Assembly (NCBI RefSeq): GCF_900323885.1
Contig: NZ_OOHJ01000023.1
Span: 310,001 to 374,000 of the forward strand
From: [Actinomadura] parvosata subsp. kistnae
Lineage (GTDB): Bacteria > Actinomycetota > Actinomycetes > Streptosporangiales > Streptosporangiaceae
DNA: 64,000 nt
Reading direction: 5' to 3'
Each line of letters starts with the position of its first letter. Position 1 is the stretch's first letter. Of this stretch, positions 40,842 through 48,672 are shown in pieces. The notes beneath the pieces were generated by a model. It was not told the origin of the DNA, searched no databases, and saw nothing but the letters and a program-made list of their open reading frames with translations. The translations under genes were made by a program, and so were the position numbers.

Positions 40842-41521
40842 CCCGGGTGCTGGTGATCGAGGACGATCCGGCCGTGCGCCGGGGCGTGAGCCTGGGCCTG
40901 CGCCACCGGGGGCACGAGACGCTGCTCGTCGCGACCGGTGAGGACGGCCTGGCCGAGCTGGTGGCGAGCGCCCCCGACATCGTGCTGCTGGACCTGATGC
41001 TCCCCGGCATGAGCGGCCTGGAGACCTGCCGCCGCATCAGGGCGTTCAGCCAGGTGCCGATCGTGATCCTGTCGGCCCGCGACGACGACGTGGACGTGGT
41101 GGTGGGCCTGGAGGCGGGCGCCGACGACTACGTGATCAAGCCGGCGAGCAGCGAGGTCATCGAGGCGCGCATGCGCGCGGTGCTGCGCCGTACCACGCAG
41201 TCCGCCTCCGACGGCCGCACCCGCAGCACGCACGGCGACCTGCTCGTGGACCGGGTGGCGCTGCGCGTGCTCAAGCACGGGGCGGAGGTCGCGCTGGCGC
41301 CGACGGAGCTGAAGCTGCTGCTGTTCCTGTCGGCGGCGCCGGAGCAGACGTTCAGCCGGCAGCAGCTGCTGGAGCAGGTGTGGGAGCACAGCTTCCACGG
41401 CGACTACCGGCTGGTGGACGCGTGCGTGATGCGGCTGCGGTCCAAGATCGAGGACGATCCGCGCAGCCCCCGCTACATCCAGACGGTGCGCGGGTTCGGC
41501 TACCGGTTCGGGCCGCTGTGA
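40838..41521 (+). CDS. OmpR/PhoB-type response regulator
   Basis: 227 residues. Receiver: acidic pair in VLVIEDDPAVRRG, phospho-acceptor in DIVLLDLMLPGMSG (about 51), Ser in VILSARDDD and Lys in YVIKPAS, where most members have KPF. The C-terminal winged helix reads LAPTELKLLLFLSAAPEQTF, SRQQLLEQVW and RLVDACVMRLRSKIEDDPRS, ending GFGYRFGPL. ATG at 40838 overlaps the lipoprotein stop by 4 nt and its own stop overlaps the kinase start. It likely controls envelope genes, including its own operon. Confidence 0.95.
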   Translation: MTRVLVIEDDPAVRRGVSLGLRHRGHETLLVATGEDGLAELVASAPDIVLLDLMLPGMSGLETCRRIRAFSQVPIVILSARDDDVDVVVGLEAGADDYVIKPASSEVIEARMRAVLRRTTQSASDGRTRSTHGDLLVDRVALRVLKHGAEVALAPTELKLLLFLSAAPEQTFSRQQLLEQVWEHSFHGDYRLVDACVMRLRSKIEDDPRSPRYIQTVRGFGYRFGPL

Positions 41522-42966
41522 TCCGGCCGTCCCTGGTGCGGGGGCTGCGGGCGCAGCTCGTGGTGGCGTTCCTGCTGGTGTCGGTGGTGAGCGCGCTGAC
41601 CGCGGCCGCGTTCACGTTCCGGCAGGGGCAGAGCGCGATCGTGGCGCGCGCCCAGGCGGACGCGTTGCGGGAGCTGCGCGCGCACGTGGCGGCGCGGGTG
41701 CCGGACCTGCCGGCCGATCCGGGCGCGGCGCGGCTGCGTACGCTGGCGGCGCAGCTGGAGCGGGCGGGGGGTGCGCGCGGCTGGCGTACCGCGCTGTCCT
41801 ACCGGGGCGGCCCGCTGGTGACGGCGGGCGGGCAGGCGCCGCCGCTGCCCGCGCAGCTGCGTGCCGGGGCGGCGTCGGCGGCGACCGCGCTGGCCCAGCG
41901 CTTCCATCACGCGGGGACGCCCTGGCTGGCGGTGTCCCTCCCGGTCACCGCCGCGGCCCGCCCGTCGGGCCGTCCGCCGCTCGTGGTGTTCGCCTCCTTC
42001 TCCCTGGCCTCCCAGCAGCGGGACGTGGACGCCCTGGCCGCCGCGGCCCGCACGGGGGCGCTGCCCGTCGTCCCGGCCTCGGTCGTCCTGGCGCTGCTGG
42101 CGGCGCGCCGGCTGCTGCGTCCGGTACGCAGGCTGCGTTCGGCGGCCGAGCGCGTGGCGGGCGGCAGCCTGGACACCCGCGTGACCGTCACGGGGGACGA
42201 CGAGCTGGCCGACCTCGGCCGCACGTTCAACACCATGGCGGCGACGCTGCAGGCCGACGCGGAGGCGCTGCGCGCGGTGGAGGCGCGGGCGCGGCGGTTC
42301 GCCGCCGACGTCTCGCACGAGCTGCGCACGCCGCTGGCGGCCATGAGCGCCGTCACCGGGGTCCTCGACGCCGACGCCGCCTCAGGACGCCTGGCGCCGC
42401 TCACCGCCGAGGCCGTGCAACTGGTCAGCGACGAGACCCGCAAGCTCACCCGCCTGGTCGAAGACCTGATCGAGGTGTCCCGCTTCGACGCGGGCGCCGC
42501 CGTCCTGAACCTGGACGAGGTGGACGTGGCGGAGCTCGTCGCCAAGACGCTCGCGCTGCGGCACTGGCAGGATCGCGTCGGCACCGACCTCCCGCCGGGG
42601 CTGCGCGCCCGCCTCGACCCGCGCCGCGTGGACGTCGTGCTCGCCAACCTCGTCGGCAACGCGCTGCGCCATGGCGGCCCGCAGGTGCGGGTGCTCGTCC
42701 GGGTGCGAACCGACGCCGGCCGGATCGTCGTCACCGTCTCCGACGACGGGCCCGGCATCCCCGACGACCTGCTGCCGCACGTCTTCGACCGCTTCACCAA
42801 GGCCGACACCGCCCGCGCCAGGTCCGACGGCAGCGGCCTCGGCCTGGCCATCGCCGCCGAGAACGCCCGCCTGCACGGCGGCGCCCTCACCGCCGCGAAC
42901 GCCCCCGGCGGCGGCGCCGTGCTCACCCTCACCCTGCCCAGGCAGACCCGGGACGCCGCCGGGTAG
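41518..42966 (+). CDS. Sensor histidine kinase (HAMP, HisKA, HATPase)
   Basis: 482 residues. Helix 1 (about 11-33), an extracytoplasmic sensor (35-170) and helix 2 precede a HAMP domain (RLLRPVRRLRSAAERVAGGS). The phosphorylated His is in RRFAADVSHELRTPLAAMSA (about 265). ATP-binding boxes: NLVGNALRHGG, VSDDGPGIPDDLL, DGSGLGLAIA. GTG at 41518 overlaps the regulator stop by 4 nt. Layout resembles MtrB-like kinases. Pairs with the OmpR-type regulator and may be tuned by the GerMN lipoprotein and surface acylation state. Confidence 0.95.
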   Translation: MIRPSLVRGLRAQLVVAFLLVSVVSALTAAAFTFRQGQSAIVARAQADALRELRAHVAARVPDLPADPGAARLRTLAAQLERAGGARGWRTALSYRGGPLVTAGGQAPPLPAQLRAGAASAATALAQRFHHAGTPWLAVSLPVTAAARPSGRPPLVVFASFSLASQQRDVDALAAAARTGALPVVPASVVLALLAARRLLRPVRRLRSAAERVAGGSLDTRVTVTGDDELADLGRTFNTMAATLQADAEALRAVEARARRFAADVSHELRTPLAAMSAVTGVLDADAASGRLAPLTAEAVQLVSDETRKLTRLVEDLIEVSRFDAGAAVLNLDEVDVAELVAKTLALRHWQDRVGTDLPPGLRARLDPRRVDVVLANLVGNALRHGGPQVRVLVRVRTDAGRIVVTVSDDGPGIPDDLLPHVFDRFTKADTARARSDGSGLGLAIAAENARLHGGALTAANAPGGGAVLTLTLPRQTRDAAG

Positions 42967-42983
42967 CCCCGGAATGTGCACCC

Positions 42984-43012
42984 TACACATCCTGTGTATA
43001 GTCCAAACGGAC
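42984..43012. promoter_or_regulatory. Palindromic operator and -10 box upstream of MFS exporter
   Basis: TACACA (42984-42989) and TGTGTA (42993-42998) form a perfect inverted repeat with 3-nt centre. GTCC (43001-43004) and GGAC (43009-43012) form a second. TATAGT (42997-43002) fits a -10 box for the exporter at 43038 and overlaps the first repeat. No regulator gene is adjacent, so the cognate factor is unknown. Confidence 0.5.
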
Positions 43013-43037
43013 TTAACAGGCAATAAGGGGACATAAC

Positions 43038-44852
43038 GTGCACTCCGCGCCTCCCTCACACTCCGGCGGCGGGATCGTCAGCGTGCTGGCCGTGGCCGGC
43101 ATCGTCGGCTCGCTCATGCAGACTCTCGTGGTGCCGCTCGTCGGCGAGCTGCCCCGGCTGCTCGGCGCCGGCGCGGCCGACACCTCCTGGGTGATCACCG
43201 CGACGCTGCTGGTGGGCGCGGTCGCCACCCCCGTGGTGGGCAAGCTCGGCGACCTGTACGGCAAGCGCCGCATGATGCTCGCCTGCTCCGTGCCCCTGAT
43301 CGCCGGGTCGGTGGTGTGCGCGCTGGCCGGCTCCCTCGTCCCCATGATCGTCGGACGCGGGCTGCAAGGGCTGGGCGTCGGCATGATCCCCCTCGGCGTC
43401 AGCGCGCTGCGCGACCTGCTCCCGCCCCAGCGCGTCGGCCCGGCGATCGCCCTGATGAGCTCGTCGATGGGCATCGGCGGCGCGCTCGGCCTGCCCCTGT
43501 CCGCCGCCGTCGCCGAGTACGCCGACTGGCGGTGGCTGTTCTGGGGCTCGGCCGCGCTGAGCGTGCTGGTCGCGGTGCTGATCGGGCTGCTCGTGCCCGC
43601 CACGCCCGCGCACGGCCGGGGCCGCCTCGACGTCACCGGCGCCGTCGGCCTCGGCATCGCGCTCGTGTGCCTGCTGCTGGGCGTCTCCAAGGGCGCCGAC
43701 TGGGGCTGGGGGAGCGGCACCACGCTCGGCCTGCTCGGCGCCTCCGTCGTGGTCGCGCTGCTGTGGGGCTTGTGGGAGCTGCGCGCCCGCGACCCGCTCG
43801 TGGACCTGCGCACCACCGCCCGCCCCCAGGTCCTGCTCACGAACGTCGCCTCCGTCCTGGTCGGCTTCGCCATGTACGCGCAGTCGCTGGTCGTCATCCA
43901 GATCCTCCAGCTCCCCGAGGCCACCGGCTACGGCCTCGGCCAGTCGATGCTGGCCGCCGGCCTGTGGCTGGCGCCGTCCGGGCTGATGATGATGGCGGTC
44001 TCCTCCCTCGGCGCCCGCCTGTCGGCCGCCCGGGGGCCCAGGACGACCCTGTTCGCGGGTGCGCTGATCATCGCGCTCGGGTACGGAGCCGCGTTCGGCC
44101 TCATGGGCTGGGCGTGGGGGCTGATGGTCGCCGGCAGCATCGGCAGCGTCGGCGTCGGCCTGGCCTACGGCGCCATGCCCGCCCTGATCATGGGCGCCGT
44201 GCCCCGGAGCGAGACCGCCTCCGCCAACAGCTTCAACACCCTGATGCGCTCCATCGGCACCTCGGTGTCGGCCGCGGTCGTCGGCGTCATCCTGGCGCAG
44301 CTGACGGTGACGACGGGCGGGCGCGTGCTGCCGTCGGAGTCGGGGTTCCGTACGGCGCTGCTGGTCGGCTGCGGTGTCGCCCTGGCGGCCGCGCTGGTGA
44401 CCCTGACCGTGCCCAAGACCCGGCCCGCCCCCGCCCCCGCCCCTTCACCGCCCCCGGCCACCCCGTCGCCCTCCCCGGCCACCCCGTCGCCTTCCCCGGC
44501 CGAAACGTCGGCCGCCCTGGCCACGCTGGTCGGCCTGGCCACCTCGACCGTCGTGACCGCACCGCCGGACCCGCCCGCCCGGCCCGCCGTGCCGCCGCCC
44601 ACCCAGGTCTGGCCGCCCCACCGGTGCGGATCGGGCACGAGGAGCTGGGACCGTGGCGGGACGCGTTCCGCCCGCCCCGCCACGGCCGCCCGGAGACCGA
44701 GCAGACCCCGCCTTCCGAAACCGTCGACCCCGAGGACACCATGTACTTCTCCGAGAACACCCCGTACCAGCGGCCGAACCCCACGCCCCTCAGCGAGACC
44801 ACTCTGCCGCGCGCCCAGCCGGCCGACCAGAGCGCCCAGCTCGCCGCACTGA
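43038..44852 (+). CDS. MFS transporter, DHA2-like, with Pro-rich tail; probable frameshift near 44615
   Basis: 604 residues as read. Fourteen helices; motif A GKLGDLYGKRRMMLACSVPL, motif B GRGLQGLGVGMIPLG and GSAALSVLVAVLIGLLVPA fit an EmrB/LfrA-type exporter. The membrane part ends near residue 465. A PSPSPATPSPSP linker and APPDPPARPAVPPPTQVWPP follow. After that the frame turns into Arg/Ser/Thr-rich sequence without codon bias, while the -1 frame becomes coding-like (GHEELGPWRDAF) and runs into a coiled coil ending at 45049. One missing base near 44615-44625 would restore a single protein. GTG at 43038 follows AAGGGGA. Confidence 0.85.
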   Translation: MHSAPPSHSGGGIVSVLAVAGIVGSLMQTLVVPLVGELPRLLGAGAADTSWVITATLLVGAVATPVVGKLGDLYGKRRMMLACSVPLIAGSVVCALAGSLVPMIVGRGLQGLGVGMIPLGVSALRDLLPPQRVGPAIALMSSSMGIGGALGLPLSAAVAEYADWRWLFWGSAALSVLVAVLIGLLVPATPAHGRGRLDVTGAVGLGIALVCLLLGVSKGADWGWGSGTTLGLLGASVVVALLWGLWELRARDPLVDLRTTARPQVLLTNVASVLVGFAMYAQSLVVIQILQLPEATGYGLGQSMLAAGLWLAPSGLMMMAVSSLGARLSAARGPRTTLFAGALIIALGYGAAFGLMGWAWGLMVAGSIGSVGVGLAYGAMPALIMGAVPRSETASANSFNTLMRSIGTSVSAAVVGVILAQLTVTTGGRVLPSESGFRTALLVGCGVALAAALVTLTVPKTRPAPAPAPSPPPATPSPSPATPSPSPAETSAALATLVGLATSTVVTAPPDPPARPAVPPPTQVWPPHRCGSGTRSWDRGGTRSARPATAARRPSRPRLPKPSTPRTPCTSPRTPRTSGRTPRPSARPLCRAPSRPTRAPSSPH

Positions 44853-45049
44853 GCAGGCAGGTCGCCGAGCTGCACGCGGAGAACACCGCCCTGCGCGCCC
44901 AGAACCACGGCCTGCGCACCGAGAACGCCGAGCTGAACGCCGCGACCATCGAGCTGCAGGCCCAGAACGCCGACCTGCGCAAGGAGCTCGACGTGCTCAT
45001 GCAGGGCGTCTCGGCCTGGGTCCAGAACCTGGCCGGCCGCACCGCCTGA
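44741..45049 (+). CDS. Coiled-coil polypeptide, separate small protein or tail of the exporter
   Basis: 102 residues from the ATG at 44741 (MYFSENTPYQRPNP) to the stop at 45049. Residues about 32-85 form a strong coiled coil with near-heptads: LAALSRQVAELHAENTALRA, QNHGLRTENAELNAATIELQ, AQNADLRKELDVLMQ. GAGGAC precedes the ATG at short spacing. The frame is open and coding-like upstream to about 44624, inside the exporter gene's C-terminal region, and continues its linker after a -1 shift. So it may be the exporter's true C-terminus. As a free protein it would be a small soluble oligomeriser. Confidence 0.65.
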   Translation: MYFSENTPYQRPNPTPLSETTLPRAQPADQSAQLAALSRQVAELHAENTALRAQNHGLRTENAELNAATIELQAQNADLRKELDVLMQGVSAWVQNLAGRTA

Positions 45050-45069
45050 CCCGCCGCGAAGAGAACGGC

Positions 45070-45105
45070 GAAAAGGCCCGCCGACCGGAGCCGGCGGGCC
45101 TTTTC
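45070..45105. terminator. Bidirectional rho-independent terminator
   Basis: gaaaaggcccgccg (45070-45083) pairs perfectly with cggcgggccttttc (45092-45105), a 14-bp GC-rich stem with an 8-nt loop and A/T runs on both sides. It lies between the convergent coiled-coil and secreted-peptide genes and can serve both. Confidence 0.9.
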
Positions 45106-45113
45106 AGCGGAGA

Positions 45114-45371
45114 TCAGTGCTTCTTGTCGCAGCGCCACTTGTACGTGTAGTGGTAGTGGCCCTTCTTGTGGTAGTGGCCCTTCCACCAGTGGCCCGGCTT
45201 GTACCACTTCTTGTACCAGTGCTTGTGCCAGTAGTAACCCGGCGGGCAGCCGACGGACGCGCCGGCCACGGTCGCGTCGCTGGTGACGCTCGCCTGGGCG
45301 GGGGACGCCACGGCGAATCCGGTAACGGCCAGCGAAGCGGCGAGAGCGCCGCTCGCGAGGAGTTTCCGCAT
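45114..45371 (-). CDS. Small secreted His/Lys/Tyr/Trp-rich protein
   Basis: 85 residues. Signal peptide MRKLLASGALAASLAVTGFA with likely cleavage after PAQA leaves about 58 residues. The mature C-terminal half is extraordinarily rich in His, Lys, Tyr and Trp: GYYWHKHWYKKWYKPGHWWK then GHYHKKGHYHYTYKWRC. Two cysteines (before and after the repeat) could form one disulfide. ATG at 45371 follows GAAAGGAAGGG. No family recognised. Possible roles are metal binding, surface adhesion or antimicrobial activity, all inference. It ends at a bidirectional terminator and has its own AT-rich promoter region of 140 bp. Confidence 0.8.
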   Translation of the reverse strand: MRKLLASGALAASLAVTGFAVASPAQASVTSDATVAGASVGCPPGYYWHKHWYKKWYKPGHWWKGHYHKKGHYHYTYKWRCDKKH

Positions 45372-45511
45372 GATCCCTTCCTTTCGTGAGATTGATAGCC
45401 ACGATAAGAAGGGCGTAAATCGCGCTCCATGTACTAGTGCACGTTCGGCGGAGCTTATTCGCGCCGCACATTCAGAGATTCACAACGGTCACCAATAAAA
45501 AGCCGGCGCAT

Positions 45512-46090
45512 TCAGGCGCTCAGCGACCGCCAGACGCGCTCGGGCAGGACCCGCGCCGCCTCGTCCAGGTCGATCTCCGGCGCTCCCGCCAGCCAGCGCC
45601 TGGTCACCTCGGCGACCGGCCCGATCAGCAGCATCTCCACCTGCGCCGCGGGCAGCCGCGCGACCGTGCCGGCGTCCATGTGGCGCTGGATCCAGGCGTT
45701 CAGCCACTCCAGCCGGGGCGCCTTGTCGGCCGCGATCCGCTCGGCGTACGGGCCGAGGTCGATCGCGTACGGCGCCGCGTGGATGAAGCGGGCCTGGTCG
45801 GCGTGGCCGGCGGTGAAGCCGAGGTAGGCGGTCACCGCCCGGCGGACGCCGTCGCGGGCGTCGGCGGCGTCCTGCACGGCGGCCACCAGCGTGTCGAGCA
45901 GCGCCCCCATGCACCGGCTGTAGAGGGCGGCGGCCAGCCCCTCCAGGCTGCCGAAGTGGTGGTAGACGCTGCCCATGCTGACGCCGCTGCGCGTGGTCAG
46001 CGCCCTGAGCGTGAAGTCGTCGGGGTAGATCTCCAGGGCCGTGTCGAGCAGTTTCCTGACCGTCTCCTCGCTGCGCTTGTGCCGGGTCAC
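45512..46090 (-). CDS. TetR-family transcriptional regulator
   Basis: 192 residues. DNA-binding domain: EETVRKLLDTALEIYPDDFT, LRALTTRSGVSMGSVYHHFG, SLEGLAAALY. The ligand domain resembles the TetR_C groups associated with dehydrogenases. GTG at 46090 overlaps the SDR stop by 4 nt, so regulator and enzyme are co-translated. The operator near 46882 upstream of the SDR is its probable site. Ligand unknown. Confidence 0.92.
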   Translation of the reverse strand: MTRHKRSEETVRKLLDTALEIYPDDFTLRALTTRSGVSMGSVYHHFGSLEGLAAALYSRCMGALLDTLVAAVQDAADARDGVRRAVTAYLGFTAGHADQARFIHAAPYAIDLGPYAERIAADKAPRLEWLNAWIQRHMDAGTVARLPAAQVEMLLIGPVAEVTRRWLAGAPEIDLDEAARVLPERVWRSLSA

Positions 46091-46878
46091 CGCACCGCCG
46101 TGAGCGTCTCGGCCTCGGCCCAGACGCGCCGGGCCAGCTCCCCGTCCAGGGCGGGCCCCTGAAGCGGGGCCTCCTCGGCGCGGTCGAAGTAGCGGCCGGT
46201 GCCCGTGCCGCCCGCCAGGGCGACGACGGGGCCGGCGCCCTCCTCCGGCGTGGCCCACTTGCGTTTGACGGCCTTGAGCAGCCAGCCGGTGGGGCCGCCG
46301 CGATCGCCGAGCCCGGTGCGGATGACGCCGGGGTGCACGGCGTCGATCGTGATGCCCGCCTCCCGCCAGCGCTCGGCGAACAGCGGCACGGTCAGCAGGT
46401 TGCACAGCTTCGTGTCCGCGTACGTGCGCATCGCTGAGAAGTCCGCCCCGACCGAGGTGCGCCCCGGCTCGGCCCGGCCCTTGACGTAGAGCCCCGCGCT
46501 GACCTGCACCACCCGCCCGAGCCGATCCTCCAGCAGGTGGTTGAGCAGGAACGGCGCCAGGTGGTTGACCGCGAACGACTCCTCCACCCCGTCACTCGTC
46601 AGCACGCGGCGGCTGGGCCAGAGGCCCGCGTTGTGGATCAGCACGTCCACGCGCGGGCACCGGGCCCGCAGCTCGTCGGCCAGCCGCCGCACCGAGGCCG
46701 TCGTGGACAGGTCGCCCGCCACGAACTCGACGTCCCCCGGGATGCTCTCCGCCGCCCGCCGCCCACGCTCCGGATCCCGTGCGACCAGGAGCACCTTGTG
46801 CCCCTCGCCCGCCAGCCGCGAACACACCGCGTGCCCGATGCCGCGGTTCCCGCCGGTCACCACCATCACAGAGGCCAT
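46087..46878 (-). CDS. SDR-family oxidoreductase (retinol dehydrogenase-like)
   Basis: 263 residues. TGGNRGIGHAVCSRL cofactor motif, ARDPERG suggesting NADP, HNAGLWPS, and the catalytic site in MRTYADTKLCN (Tyr-x-x-x-Lys). HPGVIRTGLG and the late segment are typical of the WW-oxidoreductase/retinol dehydrogenase-like group. Start ATG 46878. It is expressed with the TetR gene that follows it from a promoter in the AT-rich 33-bp gap to the patatin gene. Substrate unknown. Confidence 0.9.
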   Translation of the reverse strand: MASVMVVTGGNRGIGHAVCSRLAGEGHKVLLVARDPERGRRAAESIPGDVEFVAGDLSTTASVRRLADELRARCPRVDVLIHNAGLWPSRRVLTSDGVEESFAVNHLAPFLLNHLLEDRLGRVVQVSAGLYVKGRAEPGRTSVGADFSAMRTYADTKLCNLLTVPLFAERWREAGITIDAVHPGVIRTGLGDRGGPTGWLLKAVKRKWATPEEGAGPVVALAGGTGTGRYFDRAEEAPLQGPALDGELARRVWAEAETLTAVR

Positions 46879-46881
46879 GCC

Positions 46882-46907
46882 AGAGCATTTTTCTAAAGAA
46901 TTGCTCT
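46882..46907. promoter_or_regulatory. Candidate TetR operator upstream of SDR-TetR operon
   Basis: Arms agagca (46882-46887) and tgctct (46902-46907) with an AT-rich 14-bp centre containing the near-palindrome ttctaaagaa. It begins 4 bp before the SDR start codon, so binding would block transcription of the operon. Markedly AT-rich against surroundings. Confidence 0.6.
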
Positions 46908-46911
46908 AGTT

Positions 46912-47892
46912 TCAATGGGCGGCGACACCCTTCAGCACCGCGCTCGCGGCGGCGTGCCCCACCTCGAACGCGGCCCGCAGCAGCGTCGCGCCGCTCTCCA
47001 GCCGGCTGATCGCCGGGGAGGTGTCCGGCGGGCGGATGGACAGGACGGCGGGCCCCTCGCTCAGGGACGGGCCGTCGAGGTCGTGCTCGGCCAGGAGGCG
47101 GTCGTCGTCGGCCAGCCGCGCGTCCCGCGACAGGAACGCCGTGCGCAGCGCCGGGGTGTGCCGGCGCAGGCCGACCCCGGTGATGAGCCGCGCCCCCCAC
47201 GACGGCGCCGTGCGCGGGGAGGCCCGGTCGACCAGGCGGCGGGAGCGCAGCACGAGCACGTGCGTGGCGCCGTCCTTCAACGCCTGGCGGAACGGGATCG
47301 ACTCGGCCACGCCCGCGTCGTACAGGAGCCGGTCGCCGAACGCCACGGGCGGGCCGGCCAGCAGCGGCAGCGCGGCACTGGCGCGCAGCGCGAGCCGCAG
47401 GGCGCGCTCGTCGGTCAGCGCCTCGTGCAGGTCCACCGCCTCGCCCGTCAGGACGTCGGTCGCGAGCGGATGGAACTCGATCGGCGCCGCCAGCACGGAG
47501 GCGAAGTCCAGCGGGAAGTCGCGGACGTAGACGGTCTCGATCAGGGTCCGCACGTCCACGACGGGGCGGGCACGCAGCACGTTCCCCCGGCGGATCAGCG
47601 CCTTCGCGAACGCCGGGTCGGTCCAGCCACGCAACCCCTCGGGGCGCGAGCTCAGCAGCCAGGCGCCCGAGATCGCCCCCGCCGAGGCGCCGTAGACAGC
47701 GTCGAACAGCGGCAGCAGCCCGAGCTGCTGGAGCGCCAGCGCCATGCCGGCCGACACGGTGCCGCGCATCCCGCCGCCCTCGATGGCCAGCGCCACCCGG
47801 TGGCCGTCGCTCCGCTCGCCGGGCCGGCTCGACTCGGCCGCGCGGCGCGCGAGCACCGCCAGCATCCGGTGCCGGCTCCTGACGTCCTCCAC
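46912..47892 (-). CDS. Patatin-like phospholipase
   Basis: 326 residues. Oxyanion loop EGGGMRGTVSAG, nucleophile GASAGAISGAWL (Ser of G-x-S-x-G), and the dyad Asp in LLYDAGVAESIPFRQALKDG are intact. This is the RssA/patatin serine lipase fold that hydrolyses phospholipids or acyl esters; no signal peptide, so cytoplasmic or membrane-associated. GTG at 47892 is chosen from GAGGAG about 7 nt upstream; 12 residues earlier in frame lack a site. It stands alone between the SDR-TetR operon and a divergent methyltransferase. Confidence 0.9.
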   Translation of the reverse strand: MEDVRSRHRMLAVLARRAAESSRPGERSDGHRVALAIEGGGMRGTVSAGMALALQQLGLLPLFDAVYGASAGAISGAWLLSSRPEGLRGWTDPAFAKALIRRGNVLRARPVVDVRTLIETVYVRDFPLDFASVLAAPIEFHPLATDVLTGEAVDLHEALTDERALRLALRASAALPLLAGPPVAFGDRLLYDAGVAESIPFRQALKDGATHVLVLRSRRLVDRASPRTAPSWGARLITGVGLRRHTPALRTAFLSRDARLADDDRLLAEHDLDGPSLSEGPAVLSIRPPDTSPAISRLESGATLLRAAFEVGHAAASAVLKGVAAH

Positions 47893-47991
47893 AGCGCATC
47901 TCCTCGGGGGCGGGGTCGAAAGGACCACGACAGAGTACGCCGCCGCCGGCGCCCGCCCGCGCGGGGGATCGGTCTTCTAGGATCTTGCCGC

Positions 47992-48660
47992 ATGAGGAGC
48001 ACGGACGGCACACCGGCGACGGGCGATGGCGACTGGCTGGAGGACACACGGACCTCCTACGACACGGTCGCCGCCGACTACGCCGACCAGTTGCGCGGCG
48101 CGCTGGGCGAGCGCCCCTATCTGAGGGCGGCCCTGGCCCTGTTCGCCGACCTGGTACGCGCCGGAGGCGGCGGGCCGGTGGCGGACATGGGCTGCGGACC
48201 TGGGCACGTCACGGCCCACCTGCGCGACCTGGGCCTCGACGCCTTCGGGATCGACCTGTCCCCGGCCATGGTGGAGGTGGCCCGGCGCGACCACCCGGGG
48301 ATCCGCTTCGAGGTGGGCTCGATGACCGCGCTCGACCTGCCCGAAGCCTCGCTCGCCGGGGTGCTCGCCTTCTGGTCGCTGATCCACGTCCCCGACGACG
48401 CCGTTCCCGGCGTGTTCGGCCAGTTCCGCAGGGTGCTGCGGCCGGGCGGGACGGTGCTGGCCGGCTTCCACGTCGGCGACGAGTCGCCCCTGAAGACGCA
48501 GGGCTACGGCGGGCACCCCATGCGGGTGCACGTTCACCGCCGCCCGCCGGAGAGGGTGGCGGCGTGGCTGCGCGAGGCGGGCTTCACGGTCGAGGCCGAG
48601 CTGCTGCTCGACCCGGGCGAGCGCGTCCCGCAGGCCGTGCTCTTCGCCCGCAAGCCCTGA
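47992..48660 (+). CDS. Class I SAM-dependent methyltransferase
   Basis: 222 residues. The SAM-binding motif I is VADMGCGPGHVTAHLRDLGL, the acid after strand 2 is in AFGIDLSPAMVEVARR, and post-motif strands LAGVLAFWSLIHVPDD and RRVLRPGGTVLAGFH complete the Methyltransf_11 core. The acceptor is not predictable. ATG at 47992 has AGGAT 10 nt upstream. Divergent from patatin, convergent with the flavoprotein gene 13 bp downstream. Confidence 0.9.
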   Translation: MRSTDGTPATGDGDWLEDTRTSYDTVAADYADQLRGALGERPYLRAALALFADLVRAGGGGPVADMGCGPGHVTAHLRDLGLDAFGIDLSPAMVEVARRDHPGIRFEVGSMTALDLPEASLAGVLAFWSLIHVPDDAVPGVFGQFRRVLRPGGTVLAGFHVGDESPLKTQGYGGHPMRVHVHRRPPERVAAWLREAGFTVEAELLLDPGERVPQAVLFARKP

Positions 48661-48672
48661 CCTCTCGCGCGC

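Noticed and set aside
44600..44640. Programmed -1 ribosomal frameshift in the MFS gene
   Set aside because: No X-XXY-YYZ slippery heptamer in the right frame and no obvious downstream pseudoknot; a plain deletion or sequence error is simpler.
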